NCBI RefSeq assembly: GCF_030316845.1 | Contig: NZ_JASZYS010000020.1 | Location: 57,608 to 121,607 of the forward strand | DNA: 64,000 nt | Source: Variovorax davisae | Lineage (GTDB): Bacteria > Pseudomonadota > Gammaproteobacteria > Burkholderiales > Burkholderiaceae_C | Direction of reading: 5' to 3' | Shown: one piece after another, positions 36,668 to 45,561 of the stretch | How positions within the stretch are numbered: the stretch's first letter is position 1 | Layout of the letters: the number at the start of each line of letters is the position of its first letter | Position numbers and translations under genes: made by a program | Notes under the pieces: generated by a model | What the model saw: only the letters and a program-made list of their open reading frames with translations | What the model was told of the DNA's origin: nothing | The model's database searches: none

Positions 36668-37420
36668 TCATGGAGTTAGTTCGTCTAGATCGTCATCGCT
36701 TGTCATGACCGGCCCTAACATCGTGTTCCTCGATGGAGAGTACCGATAGCCTTGGGCTGCGAACTCTCGCACCTTGGCCTCCTCCCAGCCGAGGCGTACG
36801 ACCTGAGCGATAACCTCCTCGGTCATCTCCAGGGCGTCTTCCTGCTCGATCACAGCTGCGAACTTACGTTCGAAGGACAACGCCCGATCGATGAGGCTGC
36901 GTATGCCATCGAGAGGGTAGCCTGCCACTGCACGCGCCCCGATCCCCTCGGCCTCTGTTACTACGTGCATGAAGGCACCCAGTAGCTCGTAGCGACCGTC
37001 CCATCCAATCTCAATGTGCCGAGTCGTCTCGGTGATCCGGGGTGGTCGCGCCTCCGAGCGCCAGACAAGGCAAGCCGCTCCCCCCTCCTCAGGAGCAAGC
37101 ATCCAAGCATCGCCGATGCCTGTGGAGAACAACACGAATGGACCGATTCCGACCTCTGGCCCAGTCATCACAATCTTGACTTCGCCTCGCAGCTCCGCTT
37201 CTTGGATTGCTACGCACTCGGCCAATAGTGCCTCCGCACCGCGCTTGCCCGTTGTCAACTTGTTGCACTGGACAACGTGGTGCCAGTGGTCGTAGCCGGC
37301 GCTACGCGCGACGCGATTTAGAAGGTCGGCATGCTTGCCGCCGCTCTTGCGCTGCTGTTGTTTGGCTTTTTTCTTGAGAGCTTCGACAAGTGGGTCAAAA
37401 GTAGGGATGAAACGCATCAC
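36668..37420 (-). CDS. Hypothetical protein of accessory DNA
   Basis: A 250-residue soluble protein. The front (LVEALKKKAKQQQRKSGGKH, then ADLLNRVARSAGYDHWHHV) resembles the short N-terminal segment found in several plasmid proteins. The middle is beta-rich and the end acidic (TSDDDLDELTP). It lies in the segment bracketed by the TPR fragments next to the restriction-modification pair. No function is assigned. Confidence 0.6.
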   Translation of the reverse strand: MMRFIPTFDPLVEALKKKAKQQQRKSGGKHADLLNRVARSAGYDHWHHVVQCNKLTTGKRGAEALLAECVAIQEAELRGEVKIVMTGPEVGIGPFVLFSTGIGDAWMLAPEEGGAACLVWRSEARPPRITETTRHIEIGWDGRYELLGAFMHVVTEAEGIGARAVAGYPLDGIRSLIDRALSFERKFAAVIEQEDALEMTEEVIAQVVRLGWEEAKVREFAAQGYRYSPSRNTMLGPVMTSDDDLDELTP

Positions 37421-37652
37421 AGATTCCTATATCTGTAAGCGGACCCAGGTGCTCACTGCCGGATCCGCAGACAGTGGATCTGGATGGTTTTCTCGCAGGG
37501 AGAGTGTCCGTCCCAAACGGGTATGCCAAGGTGAGCAGCAGGCACGGGACAGAGTGCCGACGCGAAATGTAGCACGTCGGACGAGCTCCACGCTGGGCGC
37601 TGCAATACGTCCTAGACGAAGCCGTCTTGCTCCTTGGCAACGAGTCGTTCCC

Positions 37653-37699
37653 GGCGGCCACAAGGCGCCCGCCCGCCGGCGGGACGCCTACGCGAGTTC
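37653..37699 (-). repeat. Fragment of the TGT-fold gene 5' end
   Basis: About 46 bases match 31317-31362 with a few changes; on the minus strand they read VGVPPAGGRLVAA, compared with VGVPLTGGRLVAA in the intact gene. The fragment has no gene around it and marks a rearrangement end. Confidence 0.6.
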
Positions 37700-37772
37700 A
37701 ACATCGCTCGCAACCTTGGCCAGACGTTGTGGTTTTGCCCGGAGGGCATTGCTTGATTGGCCTAATCACACG

Positions 37773-37996
37773 TCACCTCGACAGTCTTCTGTAGGCGCTG
37801 TAGTGCCTGATGGCTCGCTGCTGGTGGCCTAATTCGTCATGCAAGCGGCCAGCGTTGAAGTGTGCATCGGCAAGTTCGGGATCGAGTTGCAGAGCCAAGT
37901 CGTAGCTTTCGAGTGCTTCACCGAACGCTTCAAGTCTTCAAGCGCCACTGCGCGATTGAAGTACAGCAAGGCTTCGAGAGGCTGCTGCTCGATGGC
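37773..37996 (-). pseudogene. Frameshifted TPR-protein 3' fragment
   Basis: Minus-strand reading gives EALLYFNRAVALEDL, then after a one-base shift GEALESYDLALQLDPELADA and HFNAGRLHDELGHQQRAIRH, then YSAYRRLSR and a stop. These are tetratricopeptide repeats. The front of the gene is missing. The last ~50 bases are duplicated at 34372-34422. Confidence 0.65.
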
Positions 37997-38071
37997 CTAT
38001 TGCTAGCTGTCCGACATCCGTCCGCGCCTTCGGCGCTCGACGCCACTGGGATGCCGCCGTAGATTCATCTC

Positions 38072-40672
38072 ATGCCAGAAGCAAGAAGCCCCAGCCGTGA
38101 CCCGCTGGAAAAATATTGGGCCAAGCGAGATTTCGCGGTCACTTCGGAACCGCGCGGCGAGCGAACGGCCACGCAGGCCAAGGCCCTGTCGTTTGTGATC
38201 CAGAAGCATGCCGCCAGCCGGCTGCACTACGACTTCCGACTTGAGCTCGACGGGGTGCTGCTGTCCTGGGCGGTACCCAAGGGGCCCAGCTACGACCCGA
38301 CGGACAAGCGCATGGCGATTCACGTCGAGGACCACCCCCTCTCCTATGGGTCGTTCGAAGGGACCATTCCTCCAAAACAGTACGGGGCTGGTACGGTGAT
38401 CGTCTGGGACAACGGTACCTGGGAGCCCGTGGGGGACCCCCGCGAGGGCCTGCAGAAGGGCAAATTGCTTTTCCATTTGCACGGTCAAAAAATGGTGGGG
38501 CTGTGGGAACTGGTCAAGATCGCCAAAGGCGGGGAGAAGCAGGAGCCGTGGATCCTGTTCAAAAAGCGCGACGGGTTCGCCAGGTCGAAGGCCGATTACG
38601 ACGTCGTTTCGGCTCTTCCAGACAGCGTGATCGCGAAGCCTCTTCTGCCCAGCTCCGGAACGGGCAAGGACTCGGCCCATCCAACGCCTAAGAAGAAGGT
38701 GCCCGGGGAAAAGAGAGCTGCAGCTGAAAACGCGCGCGTCCCGGGCGCCGTGAAGGCTCCCCTCCCCGCCAAGATCGGCCCTCAGCTCGCCACCCTGGCC
38801 ACGGGCGTTCCAGCGAAAGGGAAGTGGATTTTCGAGATCAAATTCGACGGCTATCGGATCCTCACGCGCCTTCAAGACGGCAAGGCCAGCCTCATCACGC
38901 GAGGAGGGCACAACTGGGCTTCGAAGATGCCGGGCCTCGTGGCCGAGCTCGAAGAAATGGGTATCCAGTCGGCTTGGCTCGATGGCGAGATCGTCGTGCT
39001 CGATGACAAGGGGCTGCCGAATTTCAACGCGCTGCAGAAGGCTTTCGACAACGGCGCACGCAATGCCCAGATCGTCTATTTCCTCTTTGATGTTCTCTAC
39101 TTCGAAGGCCACGACCTGCGCGGCGTCGACCTTGCTTCCAGGCGGCAGTTGCTCAAGGCCTTGCTTGACGAAAAAGCCAGCGAGCACGTGCGCTTCAGCG
39201 CGGACTTCGAAGGCGATGCGGCGTCTGTACTAGCCTCGGCCTGCCGCATGAACCTTGAAGGCGTGATTGCTAAGCGGGTCGACGCTCCGTACGCCTCACG
39301 ACGCACCGAGACATGGCTGAAGCTCAAGTGCAAGCAGCGCCAAGAATTCGTTATCGCTGGCTACACCGACCGCTCGGATGGAGCTGCCCAAATCGGTAGC
39401 CTGCTTCTTGGCGTACATGGCTCCAACGGAGAGCTGATCTCGGCCGGCAGCGTCGGCACCGGATGGGACAGCAAGTTTGCAGCTGAGCTGAAGAGCAAAT
39501 TAGCCAAGATGGAGGTCCCCAAGCCGCCCTTCGCCGCCGGCGCATCGAAGCCAGGACGCTGGTCCAAACGTGCTCCGGGCAGCGAGCGGTGGGTCAGGCC
39601 CGAGTTGGTGGCCGAGGTGAACTTCGCAGAGTGGACGCCGGACGGCCAGATCCGGCATGCTTCCTTTGTGGCGCTGCGCAGCGACAAACCCGCCAAGGCA
39701 ATCGTGCGTGAAACCGCCAAAGCCCTCGACGTCGGTGCCCCCTTGGCGCCTGCTGGGCGAGCAGGCTCAGGCGGCATCAAGGTAAGCAACGCCGACCGCG
39801 TGATCGATCCGAGCACCGGCCTGACAAAGTTGGATCTGGTGCGCTACTACGAGTCGGTGGCGGAATGGATCTTGCCCCATCTCAAGGCCCGGCCCTGCTC
39901 TCTCGTCAGAGGACCCAGCGGCGTCACGGGCGAGCTGTTCTTCCAGAAGCACGACGAAAAAATCAGCATCCCTGGCGTCAAAGAACTCGATCCCGCCCTG
40001 TGGCCTGGTCACGGTGCACTCCTCGAAATCGGCTCCGCCCGCGCCCTTGCCTCTGCTGCCCAGATGAACGTTATCGAGTTTCACACCTGGAACTCCACCG
40101 CCAAGAACATCGACAAGCCCGACCGGGTGATCTTCGACTTGGACCCGGGAGAAGGCACGAGCTGGGAGCACGTTCAGGAAGCCGCAGTACTCGTGCGAGC
40201 GCTGCTGACAGAACTCGGTCTTGAAGCTTGGCTGAAGACAAGCGGCGGTAAAGGGCTGCACGTAGTAGTGCCGATCACGCCGCGGCTCGACTACGGAACG
40301 GTCAAAGGGTTCTCGCAGGCCGTCGTACAGCACATGGCACGGGCAATCCCCGCCAGGTTCGTGGCCAAAAGTGGGCCATCCAACCGGCTCGGCAAGTTGT
40401 TTGTTGATTACCTGCGCAATGGCCATGGCGCGACCACCGCGTCTGCTTTCTCGGCCAGGGCCCGGCCCGGGCTCGGGGTGTCCATGCCAATTGTCTGGGA
40501 GGATCTCGCCAAGCTTAAAAGCGGGTCTCACTGGACCATTGCGACGGCACGCGAACACCTATCGTTTCAGGCGGTGGACCCTTGGGCCGGCTACTGGAAA
40601 AAACGCCAATCCTTGGCAGGGGCGATGAAGCTCCTTGGCTACGACCGGAAACAGATCAAAGGCCGTGCCTAA
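38072..40672 (+). CDS. ligD: Multidomain ATP-dependent DNA ligase D
   Basis: An 866-residue non-homologous end-joining enzyme. Order of domains: 3'-phosphoesterase (residues 35-180; ASRLHYDFRLELDGVLLSWA), ATP ligase (about 235-540; nucleophile K257 in EIKFDGYRI) and primase-polymerase (about 570-860; metal-binding DLDPGEGTSW and SGGKGLHVVVP). All catalytic motifs are present and length is standard. Ku, the usual partner, is not in this window; one may be elsewhere on the chromosome. A second, short ligase gene lies at 56113. Confidence 0.95.
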   Translation: MPEARSPSRDPLEKYWAKRDFAVTSEPRGERTATQAKALSFVIQKHAASRLHYDFRLELDGVLLSWAVPKGPSYDPTDKRMAIHVEDHPLSYGSFEGTIPPKQYGAGTVIVWDNGTWEPVGDPREGLQKGKLLFHLHGQKMVGLWELVKIAKGGEKQEPWILFKKRDGFARSKADYDVVSALPDSVIAKPLLPSSGTGKDSAHPTPKKKVPGEKRAAAENARVPGAVKAPLPAKIGPQLATLATGVPAKGKWIFEIKFDGYRILTRLQDGKASLITRGGHNWASKMPGLVAELEEMGIQSAWLDGEIVVLDDKGLPNFNALQKAFDNGARNAQIVYFLFDVLYFEGHDLRGVDLASRRQLLKALLDEKASEHVRFSADFEGDAASVLASACRMNLEGVIAKRVDAPYASRRTETWLKLKCKQRQEFVIAGYTDRSDGAAQIGSLLLGVHGSNGELISAGSVGTGWDSKFAAELKSKLAKMEVPKPPFAAGASKPGRWSKRAPGSERWVRPELVAEVNFAEWTPDGQIRHASFVALRSDKPAKAIVRETAKALDVGAPLAPAGRAGSGGIKVSNADRVIDPSTGLTKLDLVRYYESVAEWILPHLKARPCSLVRGPSGVTGELFFQKHDEKISIPGVKELDPALWPGHGALLEIGSARALASAAQMNVIEFHTWNSTAKNIDKPDRVIFDLDPGEGTSWEHVQEAAVLVRALLTELGLEAWLKTSGGKGLHVVVPITPRLDYGTVKGFSQAVVQHMARAIPARFVAKSGPSNRLGKLFVDYLRNGHGATTASAFSARARPGLGVSMPIVWEDLAKLKSGSHWTIATAREHLSFQAVDPWAGYWKKRQSLAGAMKLLGYDRKQIKGRA

Positions 40673-40726
40673 GGGCGGCCGCCCATACTCCGGGCAGCCG
40701 TCATGACAGTTTGAAGCTTATTCCAA

Positions 40727-41512
40727 CTAGGGTTTCTCGGCGCGCCCTGAGACGGTGGCCCGAGGTAAAGGAGCGTCGGAGCTGAGTTGAGCGCTCGCAT
40801 GATCCGCCGCGGTGGCGATCTTCGGCCCAGCTTCCTCGCCGCGTCGATACCATTTCCGCACCACTTCTTCGGCAACGCCATGTCCCCCCCATCCAAAGGC
40901 AATGGCTGCCGCCAAGCCAGCCGACCCGACCACGACCATGAACAGGGTGTTGACTAGCGTTTCGGCTATCCCGATTTGATTCACTGCGACAACAATCGCA
41001 AAGCACCAGATGGCGACAGAGGCGACCTTGGCAAGGGTATTCGGGTTGTCAAAGCCGGCTTCAGATGTCGCGCCTCGCACAAGCGACGAGGCTGCGTTGG
41101 CAAGCAAGCCTCCTATTACCAATACAACAAGAGCAACGACCAAGTTGGGCAGCCATAGCAGCAGTTGTCGGAGCACGCTAGAAACCGCAGGAAGACCTAG
41201 TGCGTCGAAAGCCACTACCAAGACAATGAGGCGGATAAACCACTTTGACACCAACGCAAGGAAGCCCGACGAGTCCGTTTTGATACCCATCCGTTGGACG
41301 AAACCCGCGAAACCAGCCTCTCGCGCCAGCGTTTCAAATTTCACAGCGTGCAGCACTCCTCGAATCAATTTCTCGAGCAATGAAGCAACGATCCAACCTA
41401 GAACAATGATGACTACGAACCCGAGGACCCGCGGGATCGCTGCAAAGAAAAGAGCTAATGCCCCCGCGAGAGACGCCATCACGGCGTCGCTCCAATCCGT
41501 AATGGCTGTCAT
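40727..41512 (-). CDS. Small mechanosensitive-channel-like membrane protein
   Basis: A 261-residue inner-membrane protein with about five transmembrane helices (VLGFVVIIVLGWIVASLLEK; LVVALVVLVIGGLLANAAS; TLFMVVVGSAGLAAAIAFGW). The TM-helix repeats match the CmpX-like MscS-related family. Start at 41512 chosen because GGAG lies 7 bases upstream; the ATG at 41518 is also possible. Converges on ligD. Role: probably osmotic or ion balance, not proven. Confidence 0.78.
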   Translation of the reverse strand: MTAITDWSDAVMASLAGALALFFAAIPRVLGFVVIIVLGWIVASLLEKLIRGVLHAVKFETLAREAGFAGFVQRMGIKTDSSGFLALVSKWFIRLIVLVVAFDALGLPAVSSVLRQLLLWLPNLVVALVVLVIGGLLANAASSLVRGATSEAGFDNPNTLAKVASVAIWCFAIVVAVNQIGIAETLVNTLFMVVVGSAGLAAAIAFGWGGHGVAEEVVRKWYRRGEEAGPKIATAADHASAQLSSDAPLPRATVSGRAEKP

Positions 41513-41742
41513 GTTCATCTCCGATAGTTGAAAACATGCCGATGAACGCATGCGCGCGATGGGCACAAAGTAGGACAAAGCTCCTAAACATAAGTAGGTG
41601 GTTGCGGTGGCATACAAATTTCTTCTGGCAAGCCCCAGGAGTGCGCCAGTACTCGGCGCTGGCAAAGCTGTGATTCATCCATCATTTGATGGAGTGGATC
41701 CGTAAGCGTCCGGCCAACCCGCCTTGACGGCGAGTTCGGTGT

Positions 41743-41955
41743 TTAGCTCTGCCGCCAGCGGTGCGGCAGTGGCGGGTCGAGCGGAATCGGCACGGAGGCG
41801 GACTCGCCCTCGGGCAGCACCTCGGCATCTGGCGCGGCCTGCTCTTCCTTCCGGAACAGGGGAGCGAGGTAGCCGGTCTTAGAGGACTTGGTAAGCACGG
41901 TGCCCCGACGCCAGAACCGAAACTTGGCGTTGACGGGGAGCTCGTCGAATCTCAC
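41743..41955 (-). CDS. Small KFRF-motif protein
   Basis: A 70-residue protein starting MRFDELPVNAKFRFWRRGTV followed by LTKSSKTGYLAP and an acidic, proline-rich tail. It is paralogous to the frameshifted gene at 26083-26385, from which it differs mainly in the tail. The shared core (LP-V-AKFRF-RRGT-LTKSSK-GY) resembles a compact beta fold. Function unknown. Confidence 0.6.
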   Translation of the reverse strand: MRFDELPVNAKFRFWRRGTVLTKSSKTGYLAPLFRKEEQAAPDAEVLPEGESASVPIPLDPPLPHRWRQS

Positions 41956-42017
41956 GTCTCATCATTCCAGGTCACAACGAACTTTGCCGCCCTCCTTGGG
42001 ATCTGTTGCCCCCTCGC

Positions 42018-42383
42018 CTAGCGCGATGAAGGGGGAGCCGGGCGAGGCGCAGCCGATCCGCGGTCCGTAGTTCCCTTGGCGGAGGGATCTGCATCGGCGG
42101 GATTCTTGCGTGTCAATCCCCCGGCAGTGCCGCCGCCAGGCGGCTGCGTACGCTGCGTTCGCGCTTCGGAGGGCCCCAGCTTTTCATCGAGATGGGGTAG
42201 AGGATTGACACTTTCCGGCCGTCCCCCCGGTTTCGGGACATCAGTTTTGCCTTCGACCGAGGGGGCCTTCGTGCCTTTCGGATTGCCGGTGGGCTGAGCA
42301 GGCGCGTTGATAGCGGCGGCGGCCACGGCAAGGCCCAATACCAGGGGGAGGATGCGGGTCTGGGAGGTAAGCAAGGTGATCAT
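42018..42383 (-). CDS. Exported proline/glycine-rich small protein
   Basis: A 121-residue protein with a signal peptide (MITLLTSQTRILPLVLGLAV, cleavage near INAPAQ). The mature part is hydrophilic, with no cysteine and many P, G, T and K residues, so it is probably unstructured. The start at 42383 has GGAG upstream; a longer upstream frame lacks support. No family was recognised. Confidence 0.5.
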   Translation of the reverse strand: MITLLTSQTRILPLVLGLAVAAAAINAPAQPTGNPKGTKAPSVEGKTDVPKPGGRPESVNPLPHLDEKLGPSEARTQRTQPPGGGTAGGLTRKNPADADPSAKGTTDRGSAAPRPAPPSSR

Positions 42384-42732
42384 GGCGACGACACTCCGTG
42401 GTGGTGCGAACAAGCGAGGAAATCTAGGATCTGAGCTATGCGCGAGCGTTCGGCTTGACCGATCGGCCTCACATCTCGTTGTCATTGATGTCTCCCTTTG
42501 TCCGCGCATACTGGGCCGTTGCACCCACGAACAAGCAGGTGCAAGGGGAGAGTTCGTGTGAGCATCCGCCTGCGCGGCCCTGTTTCTTGCCTTGATTGAC
42601 GCGCCCCAGAAGCCTTAGCAGTACCAAGCGCGAAGCAGTGATCCGGGCCTTCAGTGACGGCTTTGGGATTTCTCGGTCCGGGGGGAGGCCCAGCGGTCGG
42701 GATCTCACCCCAAAGACGACCTTTGGCGGGGG
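42384..42732. other. Intergenic region with no recognised feature
   Basis: About 350 bases with no convincing gene. Short open frames have no ribosome site. It separates the small exported protein from the DUF1264 lipoprotein gene, both on the minus strand. Confidence 0.4.
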
Positions 42733-43518
42733 CTATTTGGTCGGCGTTGTGACCTTCGGGCTGACACCTTGCGCCTGGCCGTGTGCGTGCCCTATCGGCT
42801 CGGAAAGCTGCACTGCACTGCCGTCTTGCCAGCCATCCGCGCCCTTCGCAATCGTCGGCGTAGGAATCGATTCACGGTCTTTCCGTTTTTCGGCACTTGT
42901 GATATCGAATCGCCTGTCGCGTGCAGCAACCATATCGGGATCTGCCTGTCCGTCGGCCGTAAATCCCATCATGAGCTGAGGAGTCCCCAAGGGAAGATTG
43001 TTTTGGAGGTCTGTGTGCCAAGTGTGCCAAGTCTTTCCGTACGTTCCGATGAGCTTCTTCATGAGTTCGTGCTCGGCAACCTGAGGAATGCCAGGGGCGA
43101 TGAGTTGCCCCGACTTCACCTCGTGGACGTGGCTGTGCCACAGCCCCTTCTCGCCATCGGGAAGCGCCTCGAACAGTCGTCCGCTGACGATGTATTCGAC
43201 CCCCATGAGTTTCGCTTCCTTGACGTTGCCGTCATAGATGACGCACTGGATCAATTCCTCGTTGAGGATGGAGCAGTAGTGATGGGCTTCCATCTGGCGC
43301 CGGGGCGCGCCGTTGTAGAAGTGAAACCCGTCGAGGTACGCGTTGATGGCCTCGATCGGCGGCTTGTCTTGCAGCGCTGCAGCTCCGGCCTCCAACGTTC
43401 TGGTCTTGACGCCTTCTTTGGTCCCCGGAGACTCGACATTCGAGGTGGTATTGCTCCCCCCGCAGCCGATGACCAGCAGCGCTGTGACAATCGGGCCGAG
43501 AACACAACTTGGACGCAT
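42733..43518 (-). CDS. DUF1264 (OBAP-type) lipoprotein
   Basis: A 261-residue protein with a lipoprotein signal (PIVTALLVIGCGGS). The DUF1264 domain includes YLDGFHFYNGAPRRQMEAHH, YCSILNEELIQCVIYDG, GVEYIVSGRLFEALP and LWHSHVHEVKSGQLIAPGIP. This family, named after plant oil-body associated proteins, is of unknown molecular role in bacteria. Start at 43518 fits the lipobox. It belongs to a run of small envelope-type genes on the minus strand. Confidence 0.82.
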   Translation of the reverse strand: MRPSCVLGPIVTALLVIGCGGSNTTSNVESPGTKEGVKTRTLEAGAAALQDKPPIEAINAYLDGFHFYNGAPRRQMEAHHYCSILNEELIQCVIYDGNVKEAKLMGVEYIVSGRLFEALPDGEKGLWHSHVHEVKSGQLIAPGIPQVAEHELMKKLIGTYGKTWHTWHTDLQNNLPLGTPQLMMGFTADGQADPDMVAARDRRFDITSAEKRKDRESIPTPTIAKGADGWQDGSAVQLSEPIGHAHGQAQGVSPKVTTPTK

Positions 43519-43535
43519 GGGTTTCCAATGCGCTG

Positions 43536-43715
43536 CTACGCGCTCGGTGGCGCCTGCCCCGCAGCCCCTTTTGCAACCTCCTCGGCAAATGCCAGCAGCT
43601 CGTCCGAGAGCGTCGCGCCGGGCGCGAGCACACCGGTTCGCTCGGCCAACGCCTGGTAGAACGCGCGCGGCGACTCCGGGTTGTGCGGGATCGGGATGTT
43701 CGTATCTTGGGGCAT
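43536..43715 (-). CDS. Small hypothetical protein
   Basis: A 59-residue polypeptide, MPQDTNIPIPHNPESPRAFY to EEVAKGAAGQAPPSA. Proline-rich front and helical middle. It lies 17 bases upstream of the DUF1264 gene and is probably co-transcribed. No family was recognised. Confidence 0.45.
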   Translation of the reverse strand: MPQDTNIPIPHNPESPRAFYQALAERTGVLAPGATLSDELLAFAEEVAKGAAGQAPPSA

Positions 43716-43738
43716 GGGTTGGTCTCCGCCTGGGGTGG

Positions 43739-43954
43739 TCAACCCCCACCGATTCCAGACACCACCTTGCCAGTACCTTCGCACTCTTGGCAGCCTTCGC
43801 CTCCCTCGGCGCGGCCGCTGCCGCCACATTTCGGACAAATGCCTTCGCCTGTGCCTGCAGTTCCCGGCGGCGCCTCGTCACCGGGTTTCTGTTCGCTAGC
43901 GGGGGAGTTGGGTGCCTGAGACGGGATCATGGGAATCTCCAAATATGCTGTCAT
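43739..43954 (-). CDS. Small zinc-finger (DnaJ-type) protein
   Basis: A 71-residue protein with a proline/glutamate-rich front and two CxxCxGxG-type motifs, CPKCGGSGRAEG and CQECEGTGKV, like half of a DnaJ zinc centre. Both the ATG at 43954 and that at 43930 have a GGAG at suitable spacing; the longer start is given. Such small proteins are frequent in Burkholderiales; the target is not known. Confidence 0.65.
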   Translation of the reverse strand: MTAYLEIPMIPSQAPNSPASEQKPGDEAPPGTAGTGEGICPKCGGSGRAEGGEGCQECEGTGKVVSGIGGG

Positions 43955-44103
43955 CCTGAGCTCCACGAATTCCTACGGTGCCATCGATGCGGAGCGCGAT
44001 CCGTAGGAGGGAACCAGCAAAGCCGCTACGTTTGCTTCGGATTGCTCAGCCACCTGATCGCGAGACGGTTGGCGAGCGACAGGGCAACCGGTTTTGGCAG
44101 CGG

Positions 44104-44292
44104 CTACAGCACCTGCGCTAAGAAAAAGCCGCCCAAAGGGCGTGCTAGGTACGCGCCAACTCCGGTGATGCGGGCGATAGCGCTGCTCAGAACCGCGTTG
44201 CACGGCACCCTGCCCTCAGCTGCCTCGGGAGGTGCGGGAGGAATGGCCGCGGTGAAAAGAGTATTGGTGATTCGTGTGGTCGCTTCCCTCAT
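44104..44292 (-). pseudogene. Chimeric remnant of the TGT-operon genes 1 and 2
   Basis: A 62-codon frame. It starts MREATTRITNTLFTAAIPPA, matching gene 1 at 32546, and continues PCNAVLSSAIARITGVGA, matching the end of gene 2 (QFAVLRSAIAKTTGGA at 31861). The middle of both genes is missing, so a deletion joined them. The tail beyond is unrelated. The gamma leader upstream is conserved (copy C), so this is a degraded second locus. Confidence 0.65.
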
Positions 44293-44606
44293 GACTGGCC
44301 TTCTGGTGTGGTTGAAAAAATCTGCTCTTCGGAGCCGCCTCGACGCATGGCCAGCGACAGCCAGGCGCGGTAGGGAGGCGACCGGAAGCCGCAGCTCGAG
44401 AGCGAAGCGAAGAGACCCGGTGAGGACGAGGACGACAGGACGCGCAGGGATGGCGCTATGCGTCGGAGAGAGGAGGACCGAAGGGCAGATCAGCCACACA
44501 GGGGAAGTTGGAGCGAAGCGACCCCGCATGGCGCCGGCATCGGCGTCGGAGGATTGCAAAGATGGACTTGTGCGGCCCTGCCGGGCCGCGTGCGTCAGCT
44601 AGTGAG
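44293..44606 (-). promoter_or_regulatory. Gamma leader, copy C
   Basis: Strong match to copy A upstream of the intact operon, over about 380 bases including the gene start. Ends abruptly after the hairpin GCGGCCC-TGCC-GGGCCGC (44572-44589), where copies A, B and D continue. Confidence 0.6.
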
Positions 44607-44674
44607 GTCTATCTGTCCATCAACCGTGCTCGCGCCGTGGAATGGGCGACCCGCCGTCTAAAGTGACTCGTTAG

Positions 44675-44704
44675 TTGCCAGACATCAACATTTTTGTTTA
44701 TACT
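44675..44704 (+). promoter_or_regulatory. Promoter of hicAB
   Basis: TTGCCA at 44675-44680 and TATACT at 44699-44704 with an 18-base spacer, close to sigma-70 consensus, in a locally AT-rich patch 84 bases before the first start codon region. Confidence 0.6.
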
Positions 44705-44821
44705 TTCCACGGGCGAACGGATATCCCGCCAGCCTGCACCCCGCAGAGGGTGCGTGCAATTCGCACGGAAACACCAAGGAGAAGCTCATGCACGTAGATC
44801 AAAAATACCAAAGGCTCTTCC

Positions 44822-45001
44822 ATGAAATCGTCGGAATTCAAGCGCTTCCTTGCCACCAAGGGGGCGACGTTCGCTGAGGGTGCGAAGCACACCAAGGTTT
44901 ACCTCAACGGGAAGCAGACAACGCTGCCACGACACGGCGCCCAAGAGCTGGGTGAGGGATTGCGCAAGGCCATCCTGAAGCAGCTCGGAATCAAAGACTA
45001 G
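44822..45001 (+). CDS. hicA: HicA-type mRNA interferase toxin
   Basis: A 59-residue protein, MKSSEFKRFLATKGATFAEG, then GAKHTKVYLNGKQTTLPRHG and AQELGEGLRKAILKQLGI. This is the HicA double-stranded-RNA-binding-like fold with the G-x-K-x-x-K-x-Y strand and the catalytic-position histidine (LPRHG). HicA cleaves mRNA. It is followed after 12 bases by hicB. A 29-codon frame with a better ribosome site (AAGGAG) starts at 44788 and overlaps hicA out of frame, so coupling may limit toxin translation. Confidence 0.88.
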   Translation: MKSSEFKRFLATKGATFAEGAKHTKVYLNGKQTTLPRHGAQELGEGLRKAILKQLGIKD

Positions 45002-45013
45002 AGGTTCGCAAAA

Positions 45014-45430
45014 ATGTTTAGCTACCCCGCTCGCGTGACCCGCGATGGCGACGGGTTCATGGTTTCTTTCCCCGATATTCCGGAGGCGCTGACCGGCGCG
45101 CAGGATCGGGACGAGGCGATTGCGCTCGCGGCTGACGCGCTGACGACCGCGATGGATTTCTACTTTGAGGACCGTCGGCCGGTACCGCCGCCCTCGGAAC
45201 CGAAGCGCGGACAGATCACTGTAGACCTGCCGGCGAGCGTGGCCGCCAAGGTGCTTCTGTTGAACGAGATGATTGCGCAAGGCAAGCGCCCGGCCGAACT
45301 GGCCCGGCTGATGCACGCGCGCCCGCAGGAGGTTACGCGCCTGATCGACTTGCATCATCCGACGAAGATCGACACAGTCGCTACCGCTTTACAGGCGCTC
45401 GGACGCCGCCTAGACCTGCGCCTCGTGTGA
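45014..45430 (+). CDS. hicB: HicB-type antitoxin
   Basis: A 138-residue protein. The N-terminal HicB fold (YPARVTRDGDGFMVSFPDIP, then EALTGAQDRDEAIALAADAL) is followed by a C-terminal helix-turn-helix-like segment (PAELARLMHARPQEVTRLID) for DNA binding. It would neutralise HicA and repress the operon. Gene order toxin-antitoxin is usual for HicAB. Confidence 0.9.
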   Translation: MFSYPARVTRDGDGFMVSFPDIPEALTGAQDRDEAIALAADALTTAMDFYFEDRRPVPPPSEPKRGQITVDLPASVAAKVLLLNEMIAQGKRPAELARLMHARPQEVTRLIDLHHPTKIDTVATALQALGRRLDLRLV

Positions 45431-45561
45431 AACCCCAACGATCGGCTTGCCCTACTAGCTGATCGGGAGTCGCGCGCGCCCCACCTACACAAATGGTCGA
45501 GGTTGTCCGGGTGCTGCATGGCACGCCGGCGAGAAACTGCACTCGCTCAGGGAAGCAGTAG

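Noticed and set aside
38003..39187. 394-codon minus-strand open frame opposite ligD
   Set aside because: Antisense to the LigD phosphoesterase and ligase domains.
42018..42524. Longer form of the exported protein starting at 42524
   Set aside because: The signal peptide begins at 42383, where a ribosome site is present; the upstream codons have no support.
43973..44203. Minus-strand 76-codon frame reading PFGRLFLSAGAVAAAK
   Set aside because: The GR-LFLSAGA string recalls plasmid proteins, but the rest is degraded and the frame sits on the chimera break; not enough to call a gene.
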